Below are positions 5,930 to 13,828 of a DNA stretch of 64,000 nucleotides, in pieces (the stretch's first letter is position 1; each line of letters begins with the position of its first letter). The notes under the pieces were generated by a model. That model saw nothing but the letters and a program-made list of their open reading frames with translations. It had not been told where the DNA came from and ran no database searches. The stretch comes from Heteroscillospira sp050943935 (lineage in GTDB: Bacteria; Bacillota; Clostridia; Oscillospirales; Oscillospiraceae). The stretch lies in assembly GCA_050943935.1 (NCBI GenBank), contig JBMNQC010000005.1, positions 62,001 to 126,000 of the forward strand. The letters run 5' to 3'. The translations under genes were made by a program, and so were the position numbers.

Positions 5930-7120
5930 ATGAAATCTCTGAAAAAACTATGGGTGGCTGTTTTAGCCGTGTGCATGGTCCTGTCGCTCCAGACCGCCGC
6001 CTTTGCCGCCGTTGGCGACACCGGATTTTCCGATGTGGCCGCCGATGCGTGGTATGCCGAAGCCGTAGAGTATGTCCGGGATAACGGCCTGATGAGCGGC
6101 ACCAGCGCCACCACCTTTGAACCCCAGACCACCACCAGCCGCGCCATGCTGGCGACCATTCTCTACCGCGCCTCCGGCAGTCTCTCCGGCGCCGCTTCTG
6201 CCAATTTTACCGATGTGGCTTCGGATGCTTACTATTACGATGCGGTAAATTGGGCGGCGGCCAATGGCATCGTCTCCGGCTATGGAGACGGACGCTTTGG
6301 CTCCAACGATCCTGTTACCCGTGAACAGATTGCCACTATCCTCTGGCGGTATACGGGCAGCCCCGCCGCAGATGCAGGGCAGGACTTTGCCGATGAGAGC
6401 ACCATCGCCTCCTATGCAGCCGGTGCCGTGGATTGGGCGCAGGCCAATGGGATAGTAAACGGCATGGAGGGCAATCGCTTTGCTCCCCGCGGAAACGCCA
6501 CCCGCGCGCAAGTAGCAACGCTCCTGCGAAATTACATGACAACGGAGACCCCGGATACCCCCACCGAAAACGGAAAGACCCTGGTCGTCTATTTCTCCAT
6601 TCCTGAAACCACCGATCCCAACAACATGACCGAGGAGGAGGCCAACAGCACCGTGGTCATTAACGGCGAGGTGCTAGGCAACACCCAGTACATGGCCTAT
6701 GTTATTCGGGATACCTTGGGCGCCGACATTTTCCGTATCGAGCCGGAAACACCATATCCCACCGACCACGAAATTCTGGTAGATCTGGCTTTGGAGGAGC
6801 AGAACGACAATGCCCGTCCCGCCATCAAAGACAGCGTTGAGGATATGGAGCAATATGACACCATTTTTATCGGCTACCCCATCTGGTGGAGCGATATGCC
6901 CATGATCCTCTACTCCTTCTTCGATGAGTATGACTTCTCCGGCAAGACCATTGTGCCCTTTGGTACCCACGGCGGCAGCAGCTTTGCAGGCACGCCCCGC
7001 ACCATCGCAGAGTTGGAGCCGGACGCCGAGATACTGGACGGCATGACCATCTCCCGTGACCGCATCCAGGATGCCGGGCAGGACATCGTTGGCTGGGTGA
7101 ACGGTCTGGAGCTTCAGTAA
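5930..7120 (+). CDS. Exported SLH-domain flavodoxin fusion protein
   Basis: A 396-aa protein. A Sec signal peptide ends near residue 26 (TAAFA/AV). Three S-layer homology domains follow (about 30-85, 90-145 and 150-207; note TSRAMLATILYR, TREQIATILWRY and TRAQVATLLRNY). The C-terminal ~190 residues are a flavodoxin_4-type domain (TLVVYFS, IFRIEPETPYP, YDTIFIGYPIWWSDMPM, IVPFGTHGGSSF). SLH domains bind pyruvylated wall polymer, so the flavodoxin should sit outside the cell, an unusual place for an FMN protein. I use ATG 5930, which follows GGAGG; an earlier in-frame start would lie in the promoter. It is probably co-transcribed with the iron-sulfur flavoprotein 12 bases downstream. It may act as an extracellular flavin reductase or electron shuttle; this is inferred. 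Confidence 0.88.
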   Translation: MKSLKKLWVAVLAVCMVLSLQTAAFAAVGDTGFSDVAADAWYAEAVEYVRDNGLMSGTSATTFEPQTTTSRAMLATILYRASGSLSGAASANFTDVASDAYYYDAVNWAAANGIVSGYGDGRFGSNDPVTREQIATILWRYTGSPAADAGQDFADESTIASYAAGAVDWAQANGIVNGMEGNRFAPRGNATRAQVATLLRNYMTTETPDTPTENGKTLVVYFSIPETTDPNNMTEEEANSTVVINGEVLGNTQYMAYVIRDTLGADIFRIEPETPYPTDHEILVDLALEEQNDNARPAIKDSVEDMEQYDTIFIGYPIWWSDMPMILYSFFDEYDFSGKTIVPFGTHGGSSFAGTPRTIAELEPDAEILDGMTISRDRIQDAGQDIVGWVNGLELQ

Positions 7121-7132
7121 GGAGGCATTACG

Positions 7133-7768
7133 ATGAAGGTTTTATTGGTCAACGGCAGTCCCCACAGGGAGGGCTGCACCTATACGGCGCTCAAGGAAGT
7201 GGCCGATACCTTAAACCAGGAGGGAGTGGACACCGACTTTTTCTGGATCGGCAACAAGCCCCTATCCGGCTGCATTGCCTGCAAGACCTGCGTTCAGAAG
7301 CACGCCTGCGTCTTTGACGATAAGGTCAACGAGTTCCTGGATATTGCCGGGAACTATGACGGCTTTATCTTTGGTACTCCCGTCCATTGGGGCGGAGCCA
7401 CCGGGGCCATCACCTCGTTCCTGGACCGGGCCTTTTACGCCGACTTCTGCGGCGGCCGCAACAACTTTACGCTGAAGCCTGCCGCAGCCATCATGTCCGC
7501 CCGCCGGGCCGGGACCACCGCCACCTGGGATCAGATGAACAAGTATTTCGGTCTGATGCAGATGCCCATTGTGACCTCCCGCTACTGGAACATGGTGCAT
7601 GGAGCCAAACCAGAGGAGGTCAAATGTGACCTGGAGGGGATGCAGTGTATGCGTTTCCTGGCCCGGAACATGGCCTTTCTGCTGAAATGTAAGGAGGCTG
7701 GTCTGAAGGCAGGTGTGGCCCTGCCGGAACAGGAGCCTGTGACATTCACAAATTTTATCCGGGAATAA
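7133..7768 (+). CDS. Iron-sulfur flavoprotein / NADPH-dependent FMN reductase family
   Basis: A 211-aa flavodoxin-fold protein. The N-terminus VLLVNGSPHREGCTYTAL is the FMN phosphate loop of the FMN_red family. The compact cysteine motif C-x2-C-x2-C-x5-C (GCIACKTCVQKHAC, residues ~46-60) is that of iron-sulfur flavoproteins, which carry one [4Fe-4S] cluster plus FMN. FGTPVHWGGATGAITSFLDR is the conserved mid-protein loop. It has no signal peptide, so it is cytosolic. It follows the SLH-flavodoxin by 12 bases with a GGAGG site and precedes a terminator, so the two form an operon that may respond to a redox or quinone-like signal through the MerR-type promoter. Confidence 0.88.
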   Translation: MKVLLVNGSPHREGCTYTALKEVADTLNQEGVDTDFFWIGNKPLSGCIACKTCVQKHACVFDDKVNEFLDIAGNYDGFIFGTPVHWGGATGAITSFLDRAFYADFCGGRNNFTLKPAAAIMSARRAGTTATWDQMNKYFGLMQMPIVTSRYWNMVHGAKPEEVKCDLEGMQCMRFLARNMAFLLKCKEAGLKAGVALPEQEPVTFTNFIRE

Positions 7769-7837
7769 AAATACAGGCCCGGATTTGGAAGCCTTCCAAT
7801 TTGTTTAAAAACTCAAGAATTCTTTTATGCATATCAC

Positions 7838-7882
7838 AAAAGGGCGTCAATCCTGGCCAATAACCAGAATTGACGCCCTTTT
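7838..7882. terminator. Bidirectional terminator between flavoprotein and liv operons
   Basis: AAAAGGGCGTCAA (7838-7850) pairs with TTGACGCCCTTTT (7870-7882), and an inner CTGG/CCAG pair extends the stem. A/T flanks serve both converging operons. Confidence 0.88.
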
Positions 7883-7964
7883 AATGCTCGTTAAACGGTA
7901 AAAATTTATGTTGTATTGGCGCGGGATGGTCCTTATATCCATCCGGGCTTTTGTGTTTATCCGC

Positions 7965-8663
7965 TCAGGTTCCAAGATAAGCGGCCTTGACCTTATCGTT
8001 GGCAAGAAGCTCTCTGCCGGAGCCGGTCATGGTGATGCGTCCGGTCTCCAGAACATATCCAATGTCGGCGGTCTGGAGGGCCATATTGGCGTTCTGCTCT
8101 ATGAGGAGCACGGTGACGCCCTGCTTGTTTATCTCCTTGATGATATCGAAGATTCCCCGCACTATGATGGGGGCGAGGCCCAGGGAGGGCTCATCCATCA
8201 TCAGCACCTTGGGGCGGCTCATAAGGGCACGGCCCACGGCCAGCATCTGCTGCTCGCCGCCGGAGAGGGTGCCACCGGCCTGCCAGTGGCGCTCCTTCAG
8301 CCGGGGAAACAGGTCGTAGACCCACTCTAGGTCCTCTTCCAGGCTGTCCTTACGCAGGTAGGCGCCTATTTTGAGGTTCTCAAGCACAGTCAGGTCTGGG
8401 AAAATGCGCCGGCCCTCGGGGACCAGGGTTATGCCCCGGGAGACTATGTCTGAGGTGCTCTTTCCGGTGATGTTCTCGCCCATGAACTCTATGGAGCCGC
8501 CGGAGGCCTTTACAAGACCTGCTACGGCGCGCAGGGTGGTGCTCTTGCCGGCGCCGTTTGCGCCTATCAGAGTGACTATGCTCTTCTCGGGCACCTCAAA
8601 GCTGATGCCCTTGACGGCCTCGATGCCGCCGTAGTTTACTTTTAGATCATTGATTTTCAGCAT
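7965..8663 (-). CDS. livF: Branched-chain amino-acid ABC transporter ATPase LivF
   Basis: A 232-aa ABC ATPase of the LivF type. It has Walker A GANGAGKST (~residues 34-42), signature LSGGEQQML and Walker B VLMMDEPSLGLAP, with the LivF-typical short Q-loop region (GITLVPEGRRIFPDLTV) and no LivG insertion. It is the last gene of a five-gene importer operon, its start overlapping the LivG stop. With LivG it powers uptake of leucine, isoleucine and valine, or related ligands, through LivH/LivM. Confidence 0.95.
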   Translation of the reverse strand: MLKINDLKVNYGGIEAVKGISFEVPEKSIVTLIGANGAGKSTTLRAVAGLVKASGGSIEFMGENITGKSTSDIVSRGITLVPEGRRIFPDLTVLENLKIGAYLRKDSLEEDLEWVYDLFPRLKERHWQAGGTLSGGEQQMLAVGRALMSRPKVLMMDEPSLGLAPIIVRGIFDIIKEINKQGVTVLLIEQNANMALQTADIGYVLETGRITMTGSGRELLANDKVKAAYLGT

Positions 8664-9499
8664 TATTCAGCCACCCCCAGGTAAGCCTCGATCACGCGGC
8701 TGTTGTTTTGAATCTCCGCAGGAGTGCCCTGGGCTATGAGCTTGCCGAAGTCCAGAACATAAATGCGGTCGGATATTCTCATGACCAGATCCATGTGGTG
8801 CTCTATCATGAGGATGGTGAGCTTATATGTATCGCGGATCTGATGGATGAAATCGGTGAGTTCCTGCGTCTCCTGGGGGTTCATGCCCGCGGCGGGTTCA
8901 TCCAGGAGCAGAAGCCTCGGCTCGGTAGCCAGGGCGCGGGCAATCTCCAGCCGGCGCTGGAGGCCATAGGGCAGGCTGCCCGCCACCTCGTCCTTCAGGT
9001 GCTCCAGACCCTGCTCCACAAGCAGAGCCATGGCCTCGTCGCGCATACGCTGCTCCTCCCTGGCGTTCAGCCGGAAGGTTGCGGTAAAGAAGTTCTGCTT
9101 TGCGCGCATATGCTTGGCGATAAGCACGTTCTCGAACACGGTGAGGGCGGAGAACAGGCGGATATTCTGGAAGGTACGGGCCACGCCCAGCTTGGTTATC
9201 TTATCTGGAGTGGGGTTGAGGACGGCGGTGAATTTTCCCTTTTCCTCGCCGGCGTAGAGCTTATCCATTTTGCCCTGGGGGTGGTTTTCCACCATTGGCT
9301 GGCCCATGAAGCTGACGCGTCCGTTAGTAGGCTCATACACGCCGGTGATGCAGTTGAAGGCTGTGGTCTTTCCGGCGCCGTTGGGGCCTATGAGGGCAAC
9401 TATCTCGCCCTGGTTTACATCCATGCTCAGGTTATTGACGGCGACAACGCCGCCGAACTGCATGGTCACATTTTCTACACGAAGTACGTTCTCGCTCAT
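8663..9499 (-). CDS. livG: Branched-chain amino-acid ABC transporter ATPase LivG
   Basis: A 278-aa ABC ATPase. Walker A is GPNGAGKTT, the signature region reads GSLPYGLQRRLEIARAL (LPYG in place of LSGG, normal for LivG), and Walker B is LLLLDEPAAGMNP. The ~45-residue insertion after Walker A (with a KGKFTAVLNPTPDKI segment) marks the LivG/BraF branch. The start overlaps the livM stop by four bases (ATGA), indicating coupling. Confidence 0.95.
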   Translation of the reverse strand: MSENVLRVENVTMQFGGVVAVNNLSMDVNQGEIVALIGPNGAGKTTAFNCITGVYEPTNGRVSFMGQPMVENHPQGKMDKLYAGEEKGKFTAVLNPTPDKITKLGVARTFQNIRLFSALTVFENVLIAKHMRAKQNFFTATFRLNAREEQRMRDEAMALLVEQGLEHLKDEVAGSLPYGLQRRLEIARALATEPRLLLLDEPAAGMNPQETQELTDFIHQIRDTYKLTILMIEHHMDLVMRISDRIYVLDFGKLIAQGTPAEIQNNSRVIEAYLGVAE

Positions 9500-10701
9500 T
9501 TCGCCGCCTCCTCTTTCTTTTTGCGCCTGAAGATATCGGTGATCTCCTTATCGCCCATGATACCTCTGCGGAAGAACAGCACGACTATCATGATGATTAC
9601 GGAGAATACCACCATACGGAAGCCGGCGCGGAGGAAGGGTACCTTGAAGCCGCTGGCAAGGACCATTTCGCTGTCCAGGAAGCGGAGCCACCACTCGGAG
9701 CAGGCCACATACAGGAATGTGGCGATGACGCTGCCGGAGATGGAGCCTATGCCGCCAATTACGACGATGAGCAGTATCTCATAGGTCATGGCGGAGGTAT
9801 ACACCATGGCCTGAGCGTTTGCGGCGTACATGGCGAACAGGGCGCCGCCCACGCCTGCAAAGAAGGAGGAGATGCAGAAGGACAGCATCTTGTGCTTGGC
9901 AAGGTTTATGCCCATGGCCTCGGCGGCTATCTCATCCTCACGGATGGCCTTGAAGGCCCGGCCGTAGGAGGAGTTTATGAGCAGCACTATTATGGTGATG
10001 CAGACTATGGCAACCAGGAAAGGCACAAAAGCCGACAGGCGCAGCACCACTTTTCCGGCTCCGTCGGTGATGTTGAAGCTGGAGAAGATGGGGAAGCTCT
10101 TTATCATATTTGCGCCGTTGGTTACGGGACCCAGCTTCTGCCACTGGAAGATGGCGCGGAGTATCTCCGCAAAGCCCAGGGTGGCTATTGCCAGATAGTC
10201 GCTTTTAAGACGCAGAACAGGCAGGCCGATGAGCCACGCGAAAAAGGCGGCGACGCATCCGGCAAGTATCATGGCTATGAGCACGCCCAGCACCATGCTG
10301 ACCGCTCCGCCCACGCCGCTGGTGCCGAAAACATTACCCAGCAGGTCCTGCAGGGAAAACTTGACGGCGGAGCCGCCGAACAGGTAGTAAACCTGGTCCT
10401 TATTCGCCATAGGAACGGTGAGTATGGCGTAGGTATATGCGCCCAGGAGCATGAAGCCCGCCTGGCCCAGAGAGAACAGACCGGTAAAGCCGTTGAGCAG
10501 GTTCATGGAGACGGCCACCAGAGAGTAGACCGCGGCCTTTTTCAGCACGGTGAACAGCTGGCTGGTGGGGAGTAAGATTTTTGGCAGATTCTGCTGAGGG
10601 ATAAATATGCTCAGGTTTTCCAGCAGCACCACCAGCGCAAGCACGGCGGCAGCGCATACGAAGGCTATCAGGGCGCCCTTTTTATTCTTGTTTTGTTTCA
10701 T
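9496..10701 (-). CDS. livM: Branched-chain amino-acid ABC transporter permease LivM
   Basis: A 401-aa permease with about ten hydrophobic helices and the LivM signatures NLLNGFTGLFSLGQAGFMLLG and LRLKSDYLAIATLGFAEI, plus GRAFKAIREDEIAAEAMGI, the coupling loop that contacts the ATPase. The C-terminus is basic (RRKKKEEAAK). It pairs with LivH to form the membrane channel. A segment of ~40 residues after the second helix (YYLFGGSAVKFSLQDLLGNVFG) is a little longer than in many LivM proteins. Confidence 0.94.
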   Translation of the reverse strand: MKQNKNKKGALIAFVCAAAVLALVVLLENLSIFIPQQNLPKILLPTSQLFTVLKKAAVYSLVAVSMNLLNGFTGLFSLGQAGFMLLGAYTYAILTVPMANKDQVYYLFGGSAVKFSLQDLLGNVFGTSGVGGAVSMVLGVLIAMILAGCVAAFFAWLIGLPVLRLKSDYLAIATLGFAEILRAIFQWQKLGPVTNGANMIKSFPIFSSFNITDGAGKVVLRLSAFVPFLVAIVCITIIVLLINSSYGRAFKAIREDEIAAEAMGINLAKHKMLSFCISSFFAGVGGALFAMYAANAQAMVYTSAMTYEILLIVVIGGIGSISGSVIATFLYVACSEWWLRFLDSEMVLASGFKVPFLRAGFRMVVFSVIIMIVVLFFRRGIMGDKEITDIFRRKKKEEAAK

Positions 10702-10713
10702 AAGAGCACCTCC

Positions 10714-11601
10714 TCAGACCTTATCCGTGGCCTTCTCGCCGAAGAGACCCGTGGGCTTGAACACCAGGATGACTATCAGCAGCGCGAAGGTAAATGCATC
10801 GGAGAAAACAGACACATCCCAGGCGGAAGGCAGACCTTTGATTATGGTCTCGCAGATGCCTATGATGAAAGCGCCTATCACAGCGCCGGGGATGGAGCCT
10901 ATACCGCCGAACACCGCGGCCACGAAGGCCTTCAGTCCGGGCAGAGCGCCGGCGGTGGGTGTGATGGCGGTATAGTTGGTGAAGTACAGGACAGAGCCAA
11001 CGGCCGCCAGGGCGGAGCCTATTACAAAGGTAATGGATATAACGGAGTTTATCTTTATACCCATGAGCTGGCTGGTCTCAAAATCCTTGGCCACGGCGCG
11101 CATGGCCATGCCTATCTTGGTGCGGTTAATAAGCTGTGTAAGCAGCAGCACCAGAACCAGAACCAGAATGGGAGTGAGTATGACGACCCACTTGGTGGGG
11201 GTTCCGGCTATGGTGACGGTGTTTGCCAGAGCCTTTATTGTGGGGTAGGTCATGGGCTGGGCGCCGGTGACGTAGGTGGCGGTGTTCTGCAGCAGATAGC
11301 TCACACCAATGGCCGAAATCATAACGGACATACGGGGCGCGGTGCGCAGGGGCTTATAGGCCACGCGCTCAATAACGAAGCCAAGCGCCACCGTCAGGAT
11401 AATGACCAGAGGCAGCACCAGGTACAGGGGCAGCGCCGCGGAGAGATAAATACCAAGCAGTCCCGCGACCATAAAAACATCGCCGTGGGCGAAATTTATA
11501 AGGCGCAGTATACCGTAGACCATGGTGTAGCCTATGGCGATAAGCGCGTACTGTCCGCCGACGGATATGCCGGAGAGCAGAATAGAAATCGCATAATCCA
11601 C
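10714..11601 (-). CDS. livH: Branched-chain amino-acid ABC transporter permease LivH
   Basis: A 295-aa permease with eight or so hydrophobic helices. Family motifs are GISVGGQYALIAIGYTMVYG near the N-terminus, INFAHGDVFMVAGLLG, and the EAA-like loop GMAMRAVAKDFETSQLMGI. It is separated from livM by 12 bases. The upstream intergenic region toward the binding-protein gene has two stable hairpins that could lower transporter expression relative to the binding protein. Confidence 0.95.
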   Translation of the reverse strand: MDYAISILLSGISVGGQYALIAIGYTMVYGILRLINFAHGDVFMVAGLLGIYLSAALPLYLVLPLVIILTVALGFVIERVAYKPLRTAPRMSVMISAIGVSYLLQNTATYVTGAQPMTYPTIKALANTVTIAGTPTKWVVILTPILVLVLVLLLTQLINRTKIGMAMRAVAKDFETSQLMGIKINSVISITFVIGSALAAVGSVLYFTNYTAITPTAGALPGLKAFVAAVFGGIGSIPGAVIGAFIIGICETIIKGLPSAWDVSVFSDAFTFALLIVILVFKPTGLFGEKATDKV

Positions 11602-11637
11602 AGGGGTTCCTCCCTTTTTCTTGATTTGGGCCGTCTT

Positions 11638-11723
11638 GAAAGGAGTGTGTGGGGCACTCCTTTCGAGGCAGCCCAGGTCTTATAAAATACGCCGATTGGC
11701 GGGGGGATGAAGCCCCCCGCCAA
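11638..11723 (-). promoter_or_regulatory. Two mRNA hairpins between livK and livH
   Basis: GAAAGGAGTG (11638-11647) pairs with CACTCCTTTC (11655-11664). TTGGCGGGGGG (11696-11706) pairs with CCCCCCGCCAA (11713-11723). Neither is followed by a clear U-run on the minus strand. They look like 3'-stabilising or attenuating hairpins that let the binding protein be made in excess over the permeases. Confidence 0.65.
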
Positions 11724-11744
11724 ACAGGTATGCTTGTTAATAAG

Positions 11745-12992
11745 TTAGTTGCCGGAGCCGGTCTGGACGGTCTCCAGAGCCCACACGCCGTCGGCGGTGT
11801 TGGCAGTCTTTATGTAGGCGGTGTCGCGGACGGCGTCGCCGTTCACGGGCTCAAAGGCAATGGCGCCGGAGACGCCCTCATAGGTAACGCCGGGAAGAGC
11901 GGCCTTGATAGCGCCGGGGTCGATGCTGTCGGCGGCCTTTATGGCCTCCAGAGCTACATAGTAAGCATCATAGCCCATGGCGGTGACGGCTGCGATGGTG
12001 TCGTTGCCGCCGTTGGCGGTCTTGGCGTTGGAATCGGTGTTGATGAACTCCTTGATGCCCTCGTCGAACTCGGGGGCGCCGCCCTCCTGATAGAAGGTGG
12101 AGACATAGAGCTTAATATCGGTGCCCTTGGCAGCTTCCAGAACCATGTTGTCATCCAGAGTATCGGAGCCGAGGATGGGAACATCTATGCCCAGAGAAGC
12201 GGCCTGAGTGATGATCTGAGTTGCATAGGCGATGGACACGGGGGTGAAGATAACATCGGCGCCCTCGCTCTTGGCCTTGTTCAGATAGGTGGTAAAGTCG
12301 GAGTTGTTCTTGGGATAGGAGTCCTTGATGACCTTGCCGCCGGCCTTGGTGAAGACCTGCTCAAAGAAAGCCATCAGGCCCTGGTCGTACTCGTTGCCGT
12401 TCTCACCCAGGCAGTAGGCGACCTGGGCGTCAAACTTCTCCATAGCGAAGTTTGCCAGAACGTCAGCCTGGAAGTTATCCAGGAAGCAGATACGGAAGTA
12501 GTAGTCATTGCCCGCGGTGACGTTGGGGTTGGTGCAGGTCACGCCCATTGCGGCCAGACCGGCATCGCCGAAGATGGGACCGGCGGCCATGGACACGCCG
12601 GAACCGTAGGAGCCGAGGACCATGGCAACGCCCTCGCTGACAAGCTGAGAGGCGGCGGTGGGAGCCTTGGAAGAATCGGAGCCGTTGTCGGCATAGACCA
12701 GCTCGACCTTATAGGTCTCGCCGCCCACTTCTACAGTAGGAGTGACGTGGTTTGCGTACTGCATGCCCAGAGTCTCTTTCTTTCCGCCGGAAGCGGAGTC
12801 GCCGCTGGCGGGCTCAAACACGCCAATCTTGACGACCTTGTCGCCGGAAGAGGGAGCCTCGGATTCGGGTGCGCTGCTCTCGGGAGCGCCGCTTTCTGGT
12901 GCGCTGGATTCCGGAGCGGAGTTTCCGCCGCAGCCTGCCATGAGTGCAAAAATCATGCAGAGTACCAGCAGAATGGAGATGGACTTTTTCAT
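11745..12992 (-). CDS. livK: Branched-chain amino-acid binding lipoprotein (LivK/LivJ type)
   Basis: A 415-aa substrate-binding lipoprotein. The signal peptide ends in the lipobox LMAG/C. A low-complexity linker of repeated APESS/APESG units (residues ~25-50) follows, then a Peripla_BP_6 domain (KIGVFEPASGDSA, the type-I periplasmic fold with YDAYYVALEAIKAAD near the end). It captures amino acids outside the cell for LivHMGF. The ATG at 12992 has an AGGAGG site just upstream. It is the promoter-proximal gene of the operon. The exact ligand (leucine-type amino acid or another small molecule) cannot be fixed from sequence. Confidence 0.92.
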   Translation of the reverse strand: MKKSISILLVLCMIFALMAGCGGNSAPESSAPESGAPESSAPESEAPSSGDKVVKIGVFEPASGDSASGGKKETLGMQYANHVTPTVEVGGETYKVELVYADNGSDSSKAPTAASQLVSEGVAMVLGSYGSGVSMAAGPIFGDAGLAAMGVTCTNPNVTAGNDYYFRICFLDNFQADVLANFAMEKFDAQVAYCLGENGNEYDQGLMAFFEQVFTKAGGKVIKDSYPKNNSDFTTYLNKAKSEGADVIFTPVSIAYATQIITQAASLGIDVPILGSDTLDDNMVLEAAKGTDIKLYVSTFYQEGGAPEFDEGIKEFINTDSNAKTANGGNDTIAAVTAMGYDAYYVALEAIKAADSIDPGAIKAALPGVTYEGVSGAIAFEPVNGDAVRDTAYIKTANTADGVWALETVQTGSGN

Positions 12993-13065
12993 TTTTGTTC
13001 CTCCTTTTTGATTAGCCCAGCGTGTCCGTTGTATGCGGACATCTGTACTTGGGTTCTTGTGGCAT

Positions 13066-13094
13066 ATTATACCGCACTCCTGCGGCAATTGCAA
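13066..13094 (-). promoter_or_regulatory. Promoter of the liv operon
   Basis: Minus-strand TTGCAA (13094-13089), a 17-base spacer and TATAAT (13071-13066). The ~65-base leader contains a small hairpin (GTCCG 13024-13028 with CGGAC 13036-13040). Confidence 0.75.
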
Positions 13095-13259
13095 CCCAAA
13101 ATATGGCCGCACACCCTGTTTCCCGGGAAAATCTCACCATCGCTTGTGTGTTTAACCAAAATGCGTGGCTGAACAGGGCAGTTGGCTGAATATGTGCGCC
13201 TGTGTACTTATGCGCCCGGGTGCGGCTGTGAAATCGCTTCGTACTGCGGGGTCGTGTTC

Positions 13260-13291
13260 TGAAACCCATTTCTTTAAAGAAACGGGTTTCA
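13260..13291. repeat. Near-perfect 32-bp inverted repeat
   Basis: Two 16-base arms (TGAAACCCATTTCTTT and its complement with one mismatch) meet without a loop. The inner TTTCTTT/AAAGAAA core recurs in the second inverted repeat at 13543-13576. Confidence 0.85.
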
Positions 13292-13542
13292 AACTTCCCA
13301 AAGAATCCGCCTTGTCGAATACTCTTTTGGGCCTCGCCTACGCGCACAACGCGCTCGTGCGGCGGTAGATGCAAGCCATGGCCTGCGTCGAAGTGCGGAG
13401 CTGTCAGGTGAGCTTTACGCTGAAACCTACTGCCCAATTCCATCGATTCAGGCGCGATTGGGTGGCACTACCACTTCGCCATTTGAATGAGTGAGCTTTA
13501 GCTCACGAATGGCCCATGGCGAACCGTAAGTTTCTTTGGCGG

Positions 13543-13576
13543 GCGACACCGTTTCTTTTGAAAGAAATGGGGTCGC
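13543..13576. repeat. 34-bp inverted repeat related to 13260-13291
   Basis: Arms GCGACACCGTTTCTTT and AAAGAAATGGGGTCGC, with a two-base loop and two mismatches. It shares the TTTCTTT/AAAGAAA core with the repeat 250 bases away. Confidence 0.8.
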
Positions 13577-13712
13577 ACTACGCAGTCCGCAGACTGCGCC
13601 CCGTCCCCCCCGCGCCCACCGCAATGCGCGCCCCTACACACTCTTAATTAGTTTTAAGCGAACTTGAGGCTAAAGATTTTTAAATCCGTCGCGAAGCGAC
13701 ACAACAATTATT

Positions 13713-13750
13713 CACTATTCATTCTTCACTATTCATTCTTCACTATTCAC
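13713..13750. repeat. 14-bp tandem repeat
   Basis: CACTATTCATTCTT occurs twice in full (13713-13726 and 13727-13740) and once partly (13741-13750). It is AT-rich and non-coding. Confidence 0.9.
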
Positions 13751-13828
13751 TAAACCTCGCCCCCCTGTCATGGAAAGAAAGGATTTCAGGTGCGGCGGAG
13801 TCCCGTCCCTATACTATTTAAATATGCT

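Larger units (their letters stand above)
13100..13828. other. Gene-free repeat-rich intergenic region
   Basis: About 730 bases with no credible gene on either strand. Several perfect or near-perfect inverted repeats occur: 13260-13291, 13479-13514 (GTGAGCT/AGCTCAC core), 13543-13576, CGCAGTC/GACTGCG near 13580-13600, and GTCGC/GCGAC at 13689-13701. A 14-bp tandem repeat lies at 13713-13750. The mix suggests interspersed repeat units rather than a decayed gene. No known structured RNA is recognised. Confidence 0.7.

Noticed and set aside
7918..7964. Additional terminator at the end of livF
   Set aside because: The GGATGG/CCATCC pairing is weak and lacks a U-run on the minus strand; the bidirectional terminator at 7838-7882 is sufficient.
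13100..13828. Decayed gene in the intergenic repeat region
   Set aside because: No frame shows consistent coding residues; the signal is all inverted and tandem repeats.
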